Shown: positions 37,728-47,271 of the stretch, one piece after another
How positions within the stretch are numbered: position 1 is the stretch's first letter
Layout of the letters: each line of letters begins with the position of its first letter
Translations under genes and position numbers: made by a program
Assembly: GCF_002933295.1 (NCBI RefSeq)
Contig: NZ_PSSW01000003.1
Location: 1 to 64,000, forward strand
Source: Marinobacter flavimaris
GTDB lineage: Bacteria > Pseudomonadota > Gammaproteobacteria > Pseudomonadales > Oleiphilaceae
Direction of reading: 5' to 3'
DNA: 64,000 bases
The notes under the pieces: model-generated
Database searches by the model: none
The model's input: the letters and a program-made list of their open reading frames with translations, nothing else
Told to the model about the DNA's origin: nothing

Positions 37728-39056
37728 TCACTGGCTCTGGAACCAACGATCGTTCCTGGTATGGGACCAGCACAGCCATCCCATGCTCAGAGCCCGCGCC
37801 ACCATCAGGGAGATCAGCGCGAACCAGAGCCCGTGGTTGCCCCATCCGGTTGTCAGCCACCAGACCGGTGCAAACACGGCAAGGGCCGAAAACAGCATGG
37901 TGTTCTGCATGTCCCGGGTCCGGGTTGCGCCGATAAAAATCCCATCAAGAAGAAAGCCCCAGACTGCGGCAAAAGGTAGCAGCCAGAGCCAGGGCAGGTA
38001 ACGCCAGGCGGTGGCTCTCACTTCCTCGATACCGGTTAGCAGTGCAATGAGCCAATGCCCGCCGGCCACAAAAACAATGGTGAGCAAGAGGGCGCCCCAG
38101 AGTGACCATCGCAGGGCACTGCGAAAGACCACCCGGAAGCGCCGCCGGCTGCCTTTGCCGATAGCCTCGCCAATCAGCGCCTCGGCAGCATTGGCAAAAC
38201 CGTCCAGGGCGTTGGAGATCAACAGAAGAAAGGTGATCAGAACGGCATTGGCAGCGAGGATGGTGTCTCCCTGACGGGCGCCCTGGGCGGTAAAGAATGC
38301 CAGCACCAATAACAGCGCGATGGTTCGGACCATGATGTAGCGGTTAACCTGGAGAATCCTCAGGTAATCCTCGAGTTTGCCGAACAGAGCCCTCGTCAGC
38401 CCCTGCCCCTCAGGCATTCGTCGTAATACGATCAGGAAACCGATGGCGGCGGCGCCGTATTCGGCGATCACAGTGGCAATGGCAACGCCACGGCTGTTCC
38501 AGCCAAGCACGGTAACAAAAAGAATATCCAGCACGATGTTCAGGCCGTTTGCTGCAATCAGCATGATCATCGGGCCCCGTGGAAACTGGGTGCCGATGAG
38601 CCAGCCAACCAGCGTGTACTGGCAGAGAACGGCCGGCGCGCTCCAGATCCGGATTCCGGCGTACTCGGCCGCCAGTTCGGTCACGTTGTCACTGGGATTC
38701 ATCAGGCTCAGGCCGGTCTGGATCAGAGGCTGGTGAAACAGAATGAGAAGAAGGCCGATCCCGGTTGCCAACAGGATCGAGCGCAGCAGTAATGCGACCT
38801 GGCTGAAGTTGTCCCGCTTGCCCCAGGCCTGAGCGGCCAGGCCGGTCGTGCCCATGCGCATGAAGCCAAAGGTCCAGTACAGGATGCTGAACAGATTGGC
38901 GCCTACAGCAACCGCCCCCAAGAACTCCGGACTTTTCAGGTGGCCGAGCACGGCGGTGTCCACCAGTCCCAGGAGAGGAACAGTAAGGTTGGTGAGCATC
39001 AGTGGCCAGGCCAGAGCCCAGAGGCGCCGGTCGGTTGCCGGCAGATTAAAAGTCAT
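37728..39056 (-). CDS. dinF: MATE-family efflux transporter, DinF type
   Basis: A 442-residue inner-membrane multidrug exporter with 12 predicted helices. It begins LWALAWPLMLTNLTVPLLGLVDTAVLGHL, shown here in two parts: LWALAWPLMLTN and LVDTAVLGHL, the DinF-type start. The second half has GFANAAEALIGEAIG. Family members exchange Na+ or H+ for organic compounds. The ATG at 39056 gives the family length; upstream in-frame sequence is AT-rich and lysine-rich and does not look coding. It is divergent from the cytochrome oxidase operon. I see no LexA box upstream despite the dinF name. Confidence 0.88.
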   Translation of the reverse strand: MTFNLPATDRRLWALAWPLMLTNLTVPLLGLVDTAVLGHLKSPEFLGAVAVGANLFSILYWTFGFMRMGTTGLAAQAWGKRDNFSQVALLLRSILLATGIGLLLILFHQPLIQTGLSLMNPSDNVTELAAEYAGIRIWSAPAVLCQYTLVGWLIGTQFPRGPMIMLIAANGLNIVLDILFVTVLGWNSRGVAIATVIAEYGAAAIGFLIVLRRMPEGQGLTRALFGKLEDYLRILQVNRYIMVRTIALLLVLAFFTAQGARQGDTILAANAVLITFLLLISNALDGFANAAEALIGEAIGKGSRRRFRVVFRSALRWSLWGALLLTIVFVAGGHWLIALLTGIEEVRATAWRYLPWLWLLPFAAVWGFLLDGIFIGATRTRDMQNTMLFSALAVFAPVWWLTTGWGNHGLWFALISLMVARALSMGWLCWSHTRNDRWFQSQ

Positions 39057-39259
39057 ATTCTTTTTAAGTCTTAAAATTCCGCGGTTAGCTTTTTTGGATT
39101 TAGCTGATTTTTTAGTCTTTTTTTGATCTGTGTCTATACTCGAATTTGAGGTATCCGTAAGCAGGCTTCCACTCTGGTTTTTCCGGTGTATGCGAGCGCC
39201 AGTAAGGCCGGTGGGATAACGCAAAATCCGACAAGAATAACACTCTGTGGAGACACAGT

Positions 39260-40384
39260 ATGCGCGTGCACGCTCAGCGGGCAGGTGCCCTTTTAGGCGG
39301 TCTGATGTTCCCCGCCTGGTCCATGGCGGACTGGACACTGAACATGACCCCGGGGGTGACCGGCACCAGTAACGAAATTTTCAGCCTTCACATGACCATA
39401 CTCTGGATCTGCGTCGTCATTGGCGTCGTGGTCTTCGGAGTCATGTTCTGGTCTATTTTTGCCCACCGAAAATCCCAGGGCGCCAAACCGGCCAACTTTC
39501 ACGAGAACACCCTGGTAGAAATTCTCTGGACCATCATACCGTTTGTGATCCTCGTTGTTATGGCGATTCCTGCCACGGCGACCCTGGTCGACATGTATGA
39601 CACCTCCGAATCGGAGGTGGACATCAAGATCACCGGGTATCAGTGGAAGTGGCAATACGAATATATCAATGAAGATTTCGGCTACTTTTCCAACCTGGCG
39701 ACGCCACGTGACCAGATTGAGAACCGACAGGCCAAAGGTGAAAACTACCTTCTCGAGGTGGATAACCATCTGGTGATTCCGGTCGGGAAAAAGATTCGTT
39801 TTCTGGTAACGGCGAACGATGTTATCCACTCCTGGTGGGTGCCGGACTTTGGTGTCAAGAAAGATGCGATTCCAGGCTTCATCAACGAGACCTGGACCCG
39901 CGTCGACAAGCCCGGCATTTACCGCGGTCAGTGCACCGAACTTTGTGGCAAGGACCATGGCTTCATGCCGGTGGTTGTCGAGGCGGTTCCCGAGGAGGAA
40001 TACAACACCTGGGTCGCGGAGAAGAAGGAAGCTGCCGAGCGCGAGCGCCAGTTGACCCAGAAAGACTGGACCATGGCCGAGCTGATGGAACGGGGCGAAA
40101 AAGCCTACCAGACCGCTTGTGCTGCCTGCCACCAGGCCGACGGCAGCGGTGCGCCACCGGCGTTCCCGGCGCTGAAGGGCAGTCCCATTGCAACCCAGGA
40201 CATGGCGGCTCACATAGACATCGTTGTGAACGGCAAGTCCGGCACGGCCATGCAGGCTTTCGGCAACCAGCTGAGCGAAGTGGACCTGGCGGCGGTGATT
40301 ACCTACGAGCGGAACGCCTGGGGTAACAACACCGGTGAAATGGTCACTCCGAAAGAAATTTTTGATTACAAGAACCAGCAGTAA
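39260..40384 (+). CDS. coxB: Cytochrome c oxidase subunit II with fused cytochrome c (caa3 type)
   Basis: A 374-residue subunit. A signal peptide (to about residue 23), two membrane helices (about 45-67 and 90-112), the periplasmic CuA cupredoxin domain with HSWWVPDFG and the Cys-x3-Cys site GQCTELCGKDHGFM, and a C-terminal cytochrome c domain with heme motif CAACH (Cys287-His291). The CuA centre takes electrons from cytochrome c and passes them to heme a; the fused cytochrome marks the caa3 type. It opens the plus-strand oxidase operon. Ribosome site GGAG. Confidence 0.96.
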   Translation: MRVHAQRAGALLGGLMFPAWSMADWTLNMTPGVTGTSNEIFSLHMTILWICVVIGVVVFGVMFWSIFAHRKSQGAKPANFHENTLVEILWTIIPFVILVVMAIPATATLVDMYDTSESEVDIKITGYQWKWQYEYINEDFGYFSNLATPRDQIENRQAKGENYLLEVDNHLVIPVGKKIRFLVTANDVIHSWWVPDFGVKKDAIPGFINETWTRVDKPGIYRGQCTELCGKDHGFMPVVVEAVPEEEYNTWVAEKKEAAERERQLTQKDWTMAELMERGEKAYQTACAACHQADGSGAPPAFPALKGSPIATQDMAAHIDIVVNGKSGTAMQAFGNQLSEVDLAAVITYERNAWGNNTGEMVTPKEIFDYKNQQ

Positions 40385-40441
40385 TCAACGCCAGATAACA
40401 GATATCACCAGCCACAATAAATGGCGGTAACGGGGGTTTTC

Positions 40442-42025
40442 ATGAGTGCGGTTGCAGATACCCACGCCCAGGATCATCATCACGGCCCGGCAAAAGGCAT
40501 CAGCCGCTGGCTGCTGACCACGAACCACAAGGATATCGGGACCATGTACCTGATATTCAGCTTTGCCATGTTCCTGTTGGGCGGGAGCATGGCCATGGTC
40601 ATCCGGGCAGAACTCTTCCAGCCCGGGCTGCAGATCGTGCAGCCGGAATTCTTCAACCAGATGACCACGATGCATGGTCTGATCATGGTCTTTGGTGCGG
40701 TCATGCCGGCGTTTGTCGGCCTTGCCAACTGGATGCTGCCCTTGATGATCGGGGCTCCAGACATGGCGCTGCCCCGGATGAACAACTGGAGCTTCTGGCT
40801 GCTGCCCTGCGCCTTCCTGATTCTGGTTTCCACCCTGTTCATGGAAGGCGGCGGTCCCAACTTCGGCTGGACCTTCTACGCGCCCCTGTCCACAACCTAC
40901 GGGCCGCCGAGCACGACCTTCTTCATTTTCGCGGTCCACATCATGGGTATCTCGTCGATCATGGGCGCGATCAACGTGATCGCCACCATCCTGAACCTCC
41001 GGGCGCCGGGCATGACCCTGATGAAGATGCCCCTGTTTGTCTGGACCTGGCTGATTACGGCGTTCCTGCTGATTGCGGTGATGCCGGTCCTGGCCGGTGT
41101 GGTGACCATGATGCTGATGGACATCAACTTCGGCACCAGCTTCTTTGACGCCTCCGGCGGCGGCGATCCGGTACTGTTCCAGCACGTGTTCTGGTTCTTC
41201 GGGCACCCCGAGGTATACATCATGATCCTCCCGGCCTTCGGGGCGGTCTCCCATATCATTCCGGCATTTTCCCGCAAACCCCTGTTTGGCTATGCCTCCA
41301 TGGTCTATGCGGTCGGTGCCATTGCCCTGCTGTCTTTCGTGGTCTGGGCCCACCACATGTTCACCGTTGGCATTCCCATCGTTGGCCAGCTGTTCTTCAT
41401 GTACGCCACCATGCTGATCGCGGTGCCCACCGGGGTGAAGGTGTTCAACTGGGTGGCCACCATGTTCCGGGGTTCTCTCACCTTTGAGGCGCCCATGCTG
41501 TTTGCCGTGGCCTTCGTGATCCTGTTCACCATTGGAGGGTTCTCCGGTCTGATGCTGGCCATCGCGCCGGCTGACTTCCAGTACCACGATACCTATTTCG
41601 TGGTTGCCCACTTCCACTATGTGCTGGTGCCGGGTGCCATCTTCGGGATCTTCGCTTCGGCTTACTTCTGGCTGCCCAAGTGGACCGGGCACATGTATGA
41701 CGAAACCCTGGCCAAGACCCATTTCTGGCTGTCTTTTGTTGGCATGAACCTGGCGTTCTTCCCGATGCACTTCCTGGGACTGGCAGGCATGCCACGACGG
41801 ATTCCGGATTACGCGCTGCAGTTCGCCGATTTCAACATGGTTTCCAGTGTCGGTGCATTCATGTTCGGTGCCACACAGCTGTTGTTCCTGTTTATCGTGG
41901 TCAAGTGCATCAGGGGTGGCAAAGAGGCGGCCGCCAAGCCCTGGGATGGTGCCGAAGGTCTTGAGTGGACCGTGCCCTCACCGGCGCCTTACCACACCTT
42001 CTCGACACCACCGGAAGTTAAGTAA
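40442..42025 (+). CDS. ctaD: Cytochrome c oxidase subunit I
   Basis: The catalytic heme-copper subunit (527 residues, 12 helices) that holds heme a and the heme a3-CuB site. Conserved features include the heme a histidine in TMHGLIM, the CuB histidine and cross-linked tyrosine in FWFFGHPEVYI, the histidine pair in WAHHMFT, and the heme ligands in VAHFHYVL. The K and D channel residues appear normal by pattern. ATG 40442 has a GGGGG ribosome site; an ATG seven codons upstream lacks one. It forms the oxidase core with coxB and coxC. Confidence 0.96.
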   Translation: MSAVADTHAQDHHHGPAKGISRWLLTTNHKDIGTMYLIFSFAMFLLGGSMAMVIRAELFQPGLQIVQPEFFNQMTTMHGLIMVFGAVMPAFVGLANWMLPLMIGAPDMALPRMNNWSFWLLPCAFLILVSTLFMEGGGPNFGWTFYAPLSTTYGPPSTTFFIFAVHIMGISSIMGAINVIATILNLRAPGMTLMKMPLFVWTWLITAFLLIAVMPVLAGVVTMMLMDINFGTSFFDASGGGDPVLFQHVFWFFGHPEVYIMILPAFGAVSHIIPAFSRKPLFGYASMVYAVGAIALLSFVVWAHHMFTVGIPIVGQLFFMYATMLIAVPTGVKVFNWVATMFRGSLTFEAPMLFAVAFVILFTIGGFSGLMLAIAPADFQYHDTYFVVAHFHYVLVPGAIFGIFASAYFWLPKWTGHMYDETLAKTHFWLSFVGMNLAFFPMHFLGLAGMPRRIPDYALQFADFNMVSSVGAFMFGATQLLFLFIVVKCIRGGKEAAAKPWDGAEGLEWTVPSPAPYHTFSTPPEVK

Positions 42026-42040
42026 CCGGAGGCCGGCACC

Positions 42041-42643
42041 ATGTCGAACCAGCAGGCAAACAAGGCAGGCGCATCCCGCAGCACCAACCGTGTTGTGGGT
42101 TGGTGCCTGGCCGGGGTAGTTGGCATGTTTGCCTTCGGCTTTGCCATGGTGCCTCTCTACAACGTGTTCTGTGAGATTACCGGGATAAACGGCAAAACCG
42201 GCGGGCGATACGAGTCCACCGAGGTGGCCGAAGCTGACATGAGCCGGACGGTAAAAGTTCAGTTTCTTGCGTCCAATGGCCCGGGAATGACCTGGAAGTT
42301 TCGCCCGGTTGTGCGCTCCGTGGAAGTGCATCCCGGAGAGCCGACGACGGTGAACTTCTATGCCGAGAACCCCACGGCCGAGCCGATGGTCGGGCAGGCG
42401 GTTCCCAGCCTTGCGCCCTCGGAAGGCACGCTCTACTTCCACAAGACCGAGTGCTTCTGCTTCAACCAGCAACCGCTTGAAGCCGGCGAAAGCACTGAAA
42501 TGCCCCTGATTTTTATCGTCGATAAAGACCTGCCGGCGCACATCACGAAACTCACCCTGTCCTATACGCTTTACGATCAGGGCAAGCAGCCGGCGGTAAC
42601 GCAAACTTCCCGGAAAGACACAACAACAAACGATAACGGATAA
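42041..42643 (+). CDS. ctaG: Cytochrome c oxidase assembly protein CtaG (Cox11)
   Basis: A 200-residue periplasmic copper chaperone that inserts CuB into subunit I. One N-terminal helix (about residues 20-42), then an immunoglobulin-like domain with the copper motif ECFCFNQQ (Cys-x-Cys), preceded by the conserved VPLYNVFCEITG. It starts 15 nt after ctaD and is followed 16 nt later by coxC. Length is normal. Confidence 0.96.
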   Translation: MSNQQANKAGASRSTNRVVGWCLAGVVGMFAFGFAMVPLYNVFCEITGINGKTGGRYESTEVAEADMSRTVKVQFLASNGPGMTWKFRPVVRSVEVHPGEPTTVNFYAENPTAEPMVGQAVPSLAPSEGTLYFHKTECFCFNQQPLEAGESTEMPLIFIVDKDLPAHITKLTLSYTLYDQGKQPAVTQTSRKDTTTNDNG

Positions 42644-42659
42644 GCCATCGGAGACTGTC

Positions 42660-43547
42660 ATGGCGGAAAACCAGACCTACTACGTTCCGGAACAGAGCAA
42701 GTGGCCCATCATTGCGACGGTTGGCCTCGGCGTGACCCTCTATGGGGTTGCGGCCATCATGGTCAACGGCAAGCAGGGCGAGAGCACCACCGGTGCCTGG
42801 ATCATGTTCATGATTGGCGCCATCATCATGGCGTACATGTTGTTCGGCTGGTTCGGGAACGTCATCAAGGAAAGCCGGGCCGGGCTGTACAGTCCGCAGA
42901 TGGATCGTTCTTTCCGCTGGGGCATGAGCTGGTTTATTTTCTCGGAAGTGATGTTCTTCGCCGCGTTTTTCGGGGCCCTGTTTTACGTTCGGGTTTTCGC
43001 TGTGCCCTGGCTGGGTGGCGAGGGCGACCGGGGTTCCTCCAACATGCTGTGGGAAGGCTTTCAGTCGAGCTGGCCTCTCATCAATAACCCTAGCCCGGAG
43101 GCCTACCCCGGACCCAAAGAGGTCATCAGTGCATGGGGCTTGCCGTTGATGAATACCATTCTGCTGGTGACATCTTCCTTCACGGTAACCGTGGCTCACC
43201 ATGCCCTGAAGGCGGGCAATCGGGCGAAAACCAAGCTCTGGCTTGCCCTGACCATTGTGCTGGCCATCGTGTTCGTGTTTGTCCAGGGCTATGAGTACAT
43301 GCACGCCTACCAGGACCTCGATTTGACTCTGCAATCCGGGATCTACGGCAGCACCTTCTTCATGCTGACAGGCTTCCACGGGGCACATGTGATTCTCGGG
43401 TCTCTGATGCTGATCATCATGCTGATTCGCATAAACAAAGGCCACTTCACGGCCGATAATCACTTCGGGTTTGAAGCGGCGGCCTGGTACTGGCACTTTG
43501 TGGACGTGGTGTGGCTTGGTCTCTTTGTCTTTGTCTACATTCTCTGA
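42660..43547 (+). CDS. coxC: Cytochrome c oxidase subunit III
   Basis: A 295-residue inner-membrane subunit with seven predicted helices that stabilises the oxidase core and its proton uptake. Typical segments are WGMSWFIFSEVMFFAAFFGALFY (in part), LNT-like NTILLVTSSFTVT, and the C-terminal WYWHFVDVVWLGLFVFVYI. The family signature GFHGAHVILGS is present near residue 240. It ends the first half of the operon; a convergent small gene follows on the minus strand. Confidence 0.96.
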   Translation: MAENQTYYVPEQSKWPIIATVGLGVTLYGVAAIMVNGKQGESTTGAWIMFMIGAIIMAYMLFGWFGNVIKESRAGLYSPQMDRSFRWGMSWFIFSEVMFFAAFFGALFYVRVFAVPWLGGEGDRGSSNMLWEGFQSSWPLINNPSPEAYPGPKEVISAWGLPLMNTILLVTSSFTVTVAHHALKAGNRAKTKLWLALTIVLAIVFVFVQGYEYMHAYQDLDLTLQSGIYGSTFFMLTGFHGAHVILGSLMLIIMLIRINKGHFTADNHFGFEAAAWYWHFVDVVWLGLFVFVYIL

Positions 43548-43557
43548 AAAAGGTTGA

Positions 43558-43761
43558 TCAGGGCGTCGGGTTCAATGTCAGGGCGCCCTGCCACAGAGCA
43601 ATCAGAATGACCGCCAGGAGCAGTATGCTGAGTGTGACCCGAACCGCCAGGGAGTTCACCACCCGGTTGGTTTTGCCGCCATCCTTGATGAGAAAGAACA
43701 GGCCACTGAACAGACTCACCACGACGGCAAGCATCAGAAAAACGATAAAGCCCTTGAGCAT
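43558..43761 (-). CDS. Twin transmembrane protein (DUF2909)
   Basis: A 67-residue protein consisting of two membrane helices (about residues 2-24 and 41-62) joined by the short charged loop KDGGKTNRV. It matches the DUF2909 twin-transmembrane family that sits opposite the oxidase genes in Pseudomonas and relatives. It may have an accessory role in oxidase assembly; this is inference from position only. ATG 43761 is preferred over an upstream start because the family begins MLKGFIV. It converges on coxC and diverges from surf1. Confidence 0.85.
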   Translation of the reverse strand: MLKGFIVFLMLAVVVSLFSGLFFLIKDGGKTNRVVNSLAVRVTLSILLLAVILIALWQGALTLNPTP

Positions 43762-43841
43762 GGGAGTTCCTGTTTTTGTAGGTGCAGTGAATGTACGGGC
43801 AGGAACAGGTTCCAGACCCGTTGAGGTCACTATAGCAGAGC

Positions 43842-44579
43842 ATGTCTGATTCGCAGGGCCAACACCGTCAATGGCACTTTGACTGGCGATTGCTGGTGTT
43901 CAGCGGCGTCTTCCTGCCCATACTTATTGGCCTCGGTGTCTGGCAGCTGAATCGGGCGGAAGAAAAGCAGCTTCTGCTGAACCAGTGGCAGCAGGAAGCG
44001 GAAAACCGGGCCTGGCAGGACATGGAGTCCGGTGATCTGACCCGTGGTCGGCCTCTGACACTGACCGGGATGTACGGAAGCCGAAACTGGCTGCTGGATA
44101 ACCGGACCCGTGATGGCATCCCGGGTTATGAAGTCCTGACAGAGTTTCGTCCTCTGGAAGGGCCGCCGGTTGTGGTTAATCGCGGTTGGGTCCAGGCGCC
44201 GCGAACCCGGGATCAGCTCCCGCAGCTGGAAACGCCGGAAGGGATTTTTACCCTGGAAGGTCGACTCAGTGACTATCCGGTGCCGCCGGTGCTGGTGGAT
44301 CAGCCAGAGGCAGGCGGTCCGTGGCCCCGGCGGGTACAGAGTCTGTCCGGAGAGGCCGCACGAAAGGAGATTCCGGATCTTCCCGACAAAATAGTAAGGC
44401 TTTCCGGCAATCGCCAGCCGGGCGCTTACCGGGCGGATTGGGAACCGGACCTGATGGGGCCACAAACCCATTACGGATATGCCACGCAATGGTTTGCGCT
44501 GGCCGTGGCGCTGACTATATTGACTATAGTGGCGAGTTACCGAAAGACAGGAGCCAATAATGACAATGACAATGGCTAA
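43842..44579 (+). CDS. SURF1-family cytochrome oxidase biogenesis protein
   Basis: A 245-residue inner-membrane protein with a helix at each end (about residues 16-34 and 213-233) around a periplasmic domain. SURF1 aids insertion of heme a into subunit I. Motifs are GVWQLNRAEEK after the first helix, VLTEFRPLEGPPVVVNRGW in the middle (in part) and HYGYATQWFALA at the second helix. The 3' end overlaps the next gene by 20 bp, suggesting translational coupling. Confidence 0.93.
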   Translation: MSDSQGQHRQWHFDWRLLVFSGVFLPILIGLGVWQLNRAEEKQLLLNQWQQEAENRAWQDMESGDLTRGRPLTLTGMYGSRNWLLDNRTRDGIPGYEVLTEFRPLEGPPVVVNRGWVQAPRTRDQLPQLETPEGIFTLEGRLSDYPVPPVLVDQPEAGGPWPRRVQSLSGEAARKEIPDLPDKIVRLSGNRQPGAYRADWEPDLMGPQTHYGYATQWFALAVALTILTIVASYRKTGANNDNDNG

Positions 44580-45210
44580 CCGGATATCCGACCAGGAACA
44601 CAACGAAGGGCCAACCCCGGAACAGGTGCGTCGCGGCCGTCGCACGGCATTCCTCCTGTTTGCGCTGGGTTTTGGCCCGATGATTGTTGCAACCATCATG
44701 TTTTATACCGGCTGGCTGAACCCGGCCGGCCACACCAATAACGGCGTTTTGCTCCAGCCAGTGGCCCCGGTTTCAACGCTCAATCTCGAAACGGCTTCCG
44801 GTACTCCGCTGGCAGAACGCTTTGGCCCGGAAAAAATCGATCCGGACTGGCTCATGATTGTGGCTGCCGGCCAATGTGGCAGTCAGTGCGAAGAGCTGCT
44901 CTATCTGGCCAGGCAGGTGAATATCGCCCTTGGCAAGAACGCCAACCGGGTCTCCCGGGCTGCCGCACTGGGTAGTGTGCCCTCCGATCTGCAGGCGCGT
45001 TGGTCCTCCGAATACAGCTCCATGGAGCGCCTTGTGCCTGCGGCGGGTGCCCGGCCGGACTGGCCAGCCGGTATCAATCCGGAAGCGGAGCCGCGCATCC
45101 TGCTGGTTGATCCGTTCGGTAATGTGATGATGCATTACGGTTCCGAGCATACTGGTAAGGATATGCTGGAGGACCTGAAACACCTGCTCAAACTGTCGCA
45201 GATCGGTTAA
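44560..45210 (+). CDS. Membrane-anchored thioredoxin-like protein with a CX3C motif in the oxidase operon
   Basis: A 216-residue protein with one membrane helix (about residues 30-51) and a periplasmic domain. The motif CGSQC (Cys106, Cys110) follows a beta strand (WLMIVAAGQC), placed as in SCO copper chaperones and thioredoxin folds. A later strand reads RILLVDPFGNVMMHY, as in SCO proteins. The conserved SCO histidine before that strand is not evident, so it may bind copper differently or act as a thiol reductase for CuA. Homologues occur at this position in Pseudomonas oxidase operons as hypothetical proteins. It overlaps surf1 by 20 bp. Confidence 0.75.
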   Translation: MTMTMANRISDQEHNEGPTPEQVRRGRRTAFLLFALGFGPMIVATIMFYTGWLNPAGHTNNGVLLQPVAPVSTLNLETASGTPLAERFGPEKIDPDWLMIVAAGQCGSQCEELLYLARQVNIALGKNANRVSRAAALGSVPSDLQARWSSEYSSMERLVPAAGARPDWPAGINPEAEPRILLVDPFGNVMMHYGSEHTGKDMLEDLKHLLKLSQIG

Positions 45211-45232
45211 TGGCCAGAGCGGAGAGTCAGCC

Positions 45233-46336
45233 TTGAATCAGTCATCTGTTTCCCCAACTACGGCAGCCCACAAGATGGCAAAGTGGGCAACCTTTGCCGT
45301 TTTGCTGGCGATTGTCGTGATCATGCTGGGTGCCTGGACCCGCCTGGTGCACGCAGGGCTGGGGTGTCCTGACTGGCCCGGGTGCTACGGTTTTCTCACG
45401 GTGCCCCAGAGCGAATCGAACATTGCCATAGCGAATGCCCGTTTTCCCGATACGCCGGTGGATGTGCAAAAAGGTTGGCCCGAGATGATCCACCGCTACG
45501 CCGCAGGCACCCTGGGGCTGGTGGTGTTCGGCCTGGCGGCCTACGCGGTTCGTAACCGGCGCCAGGGTGTTCCGGTAAAGCTGCCTTTGTTTATCGCCGG
45601 TTTCATCATTCTTCAGGGCGCTTTCGGCATGTGGACGGTGACCCTGAAACTGTGGCCCCAGGTGGTGGCGCTGCACCTGCTTGGCGGCTTTACCACACTG
45701 AGTCTCCTGACGCTGCTGGCCCTCCGGTTGCGACGTCAGGCGAGGCGGACAGGTGATCGGGAGCCCCCGCCATCCAATGCCCTGTCCGGTTTCCGGCCCT
45801 GGCTCTATGGCGGGCTGCTGTTAGTGGTGATGCAGATTGCCCTGGGGGCCTGGACAGCGGCCAACTACGCGGCCGTTGCCTGTACCGATCTGCCCACCTG
45901 TCAGGGCCAGTGGTGGCCTGAGGGCATGGATTTCCGGCACGGCTTTGACGTGACCCAGCATGTGGGCCCGAACTACCTGGGTGGCCAGCTGACGGCGGAT
46001 GGCCGGGTGGCCATTCATGTCACTCACAGACTCGGTGCCATGCTGGTGCTGGTCTATTTCGCCGCATTACTGGCGTTGATGTGGCGTCGACGTGGTGATT
46101 CCGGCCTGGATAACGCCATCCGGCTGGTGGCGGTCCTGCTGGGTGTTCAGATCCTGTTGGGTCTGGCCAACGTGATTTTCCATATTCCCCTGTCCATCGC
46201 CGTGGCCCACAACGCCATGGGCGCAGGTCTGCTGTTGTCAGTCATTCACCTGATCTGGCGGCATCAGCTATTACTCGAACCACATAGCATCCCGGCAACA
46301 CACACAACAACAATGAACCAGGAGGTTACGGCATGA
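45233..46336 (+). CDS. ctaA: Heme A synthase (CtaA/Cox15)
   Basis: A 367-residue, eight-helix enzyme that oxidises the C8 methyl of heme O to the formyl group of heme A. The two homologous halves each carry heme-ligand histidines (MIHRYAAGTLG and VTHRLGAMLVL among them) and the segment VHAGLGCPDWPGCYG near residue 37. The start is TTG with a GGAG ribosome site. The last codons overlap cyoE as ATGA, so heme O synthase is coupled to it. Confidence 0.94.
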   Translation: MNQSSVSPTTAAHKMAKWATFAVLLAIVVIMLGAWTRLVHAGLGCPDWPGCYGFLTVPQSESNIAIANARFPDTPVDVQKGWPEMIHRYAAGTLGLVVFGLAAYAVRNRRQGVPVKLPLFIAGFIILQGAFGMWTVTLKLWPQVVALHLLGGFTTLSLLTLLALRLRRQARRTGDREPPPSNALSGFRPWLYGGLLLVVMQIALGAWTAANYAAVACTDLPTCQGQWWPEGMDFRHGFDVTQHVGPNYLGGQLTADGRVAIHVTHRLGAMLVLVYFAALLALMWRRRGDSGLDNAIRLVAVLLGVQILLGLANVIFHIPLSIAVAHNAMGAGLLLSVIHLIWRHQLLLEPHSIPATHTTTMNQEVTA

Positions 46337-47253
46337 GCGAGCAAGTGGAAGCACTGCCGGCCCAGGCAATTGCGAGCGACTCCAGAACAACCATTTCCTG
46401 GCGTGACTACCTGGAGCTGACCAAGCCCAGGGTTGTCGCGCTGATGATCCTCACATCGGTTATCGGGATGCTGCTGGCGGCGCCAGGCGTGCCCGGTTGG
46501 GGCGTCTTGGTCTGGGGCAATCTGGGTATCGCCCTGCTGGCCGGCGCGGCTGCGGTGGTCAACCATGTGGTAGACCAGAAAATTGACACCGTCATGGCTC
46601 GCACCCGCAAGCGCCCGGTGGCCACAGGCAAGATCTCGCCTGTGGATGCGATCCTGTTCGCAACGATACTCGCGTGTGTTGGTATGGCCGTGCTGATGTG
46701 GCAGGTGAACCACCTCACTGCCTGGCTGACCCTCGCCTCCCTGGTGGGTTACGCCGGTGTCTATACCCTGTTCCTCAAGCGTGCTACGCCCCAGAACATC
46801 ACCATCGGTGGTCTTGCCGGAGCCATGCCACCGCTGTTGGGGTGGACCGCTGTGACCGGCCAGGTTGAGGGCCACGCCCTGCTGCTGGTGCTGATCATTT
46901 TCGCCTGGACCCCGCCGCATTTCTGGGCTCTGGCTATCCATCGCAAGGAAGAGTACGCCAAGGCGGGCATTCCCATGCTGCCGGTCACCCATGGCAACAA
47001 GTTCACCGAGCTGCACATCCTGCTCTACACCCTGATGTTGCTGGCAGTCAGTCTGCTACCTTTTGTCACAGGCATGTCCGGCGGTATCTACCTGGTGGGC
47101 GCCCTGGCCCTTGGCCTGCGCTTTCTGCAGTATGCGGTAAGGCTGTTGAAGGGTGACGATCGGCGGGTGGCCCTGAATACCTTCAAGTATTCCATCACTT
47201 ACCTCATGGCCCTGTTTGTGGTATTGCTTGTGGATCATTTTGTATTCTTCTGA
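46333..47253 (+). CDS. cyoE: Protoheme IX farnesyltransferase (heme O synthase)
   Basis: A 306-residue UbiA-family prenyltransferase (CyoE/CtaB) with about nine helices. It converts heme B to heme O by adding a farnesyl group. The two Asp-rich sites are present: NHVVDQKIDTVMARTRKRP near residue 76-94 and the region HRKEEYAKAGIPMLP near 196-210. It overlaps ctaA by 4 nt. The next gene, SCO, is 148 bp away across a long palindrome. Confidence 0.95.
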   Translation: MSEQVEALPAQAIASDSRTTISWRDYLELTKPRVVALMILTSVIGMLLAAPGVPGWGVLVWGNLGIALLAGAAAVVNHVVDQKIDTVMARTRKRPVATGKISPVDAILFATILACVGMAVLMWQVNHLTAWLTLASLVGYAGVYTLFLKRATPQNITIGGLAGAMPPLLGWTAVTGQVEGHALLLVLIIFAWTPPHFWALAIHRKEEYAKAGIPMLPVTHGNKFTELHILLYTLMLLAVSLLPFVTGMSGGIYLVGALALGLRFLQYAVRLLKGDDRRVALNTFKYSITYLMALFVVLLVDHFVFF

Positions 47254-47271
47254 GTCAGACATTGTGCTGAC

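Noticed and set aside
39062..39076. AT-rich dyad TTTTAAG-T-CTTAAAA upstream of the MATE gene as an operator
   Set aside because: It lies in a low-complexity A/T stretch where such pairing is common, matches no known operator, and does not resemble a LexA box.
40385..41770. 461-codon open frame antisense to ctaD
   Set aside because: It is the reverse-strand shadow of a highly conserved oxidase gene with strong codon bias; its product is rich in His, Gly and Gln with no motif, and it has no ribosome site.
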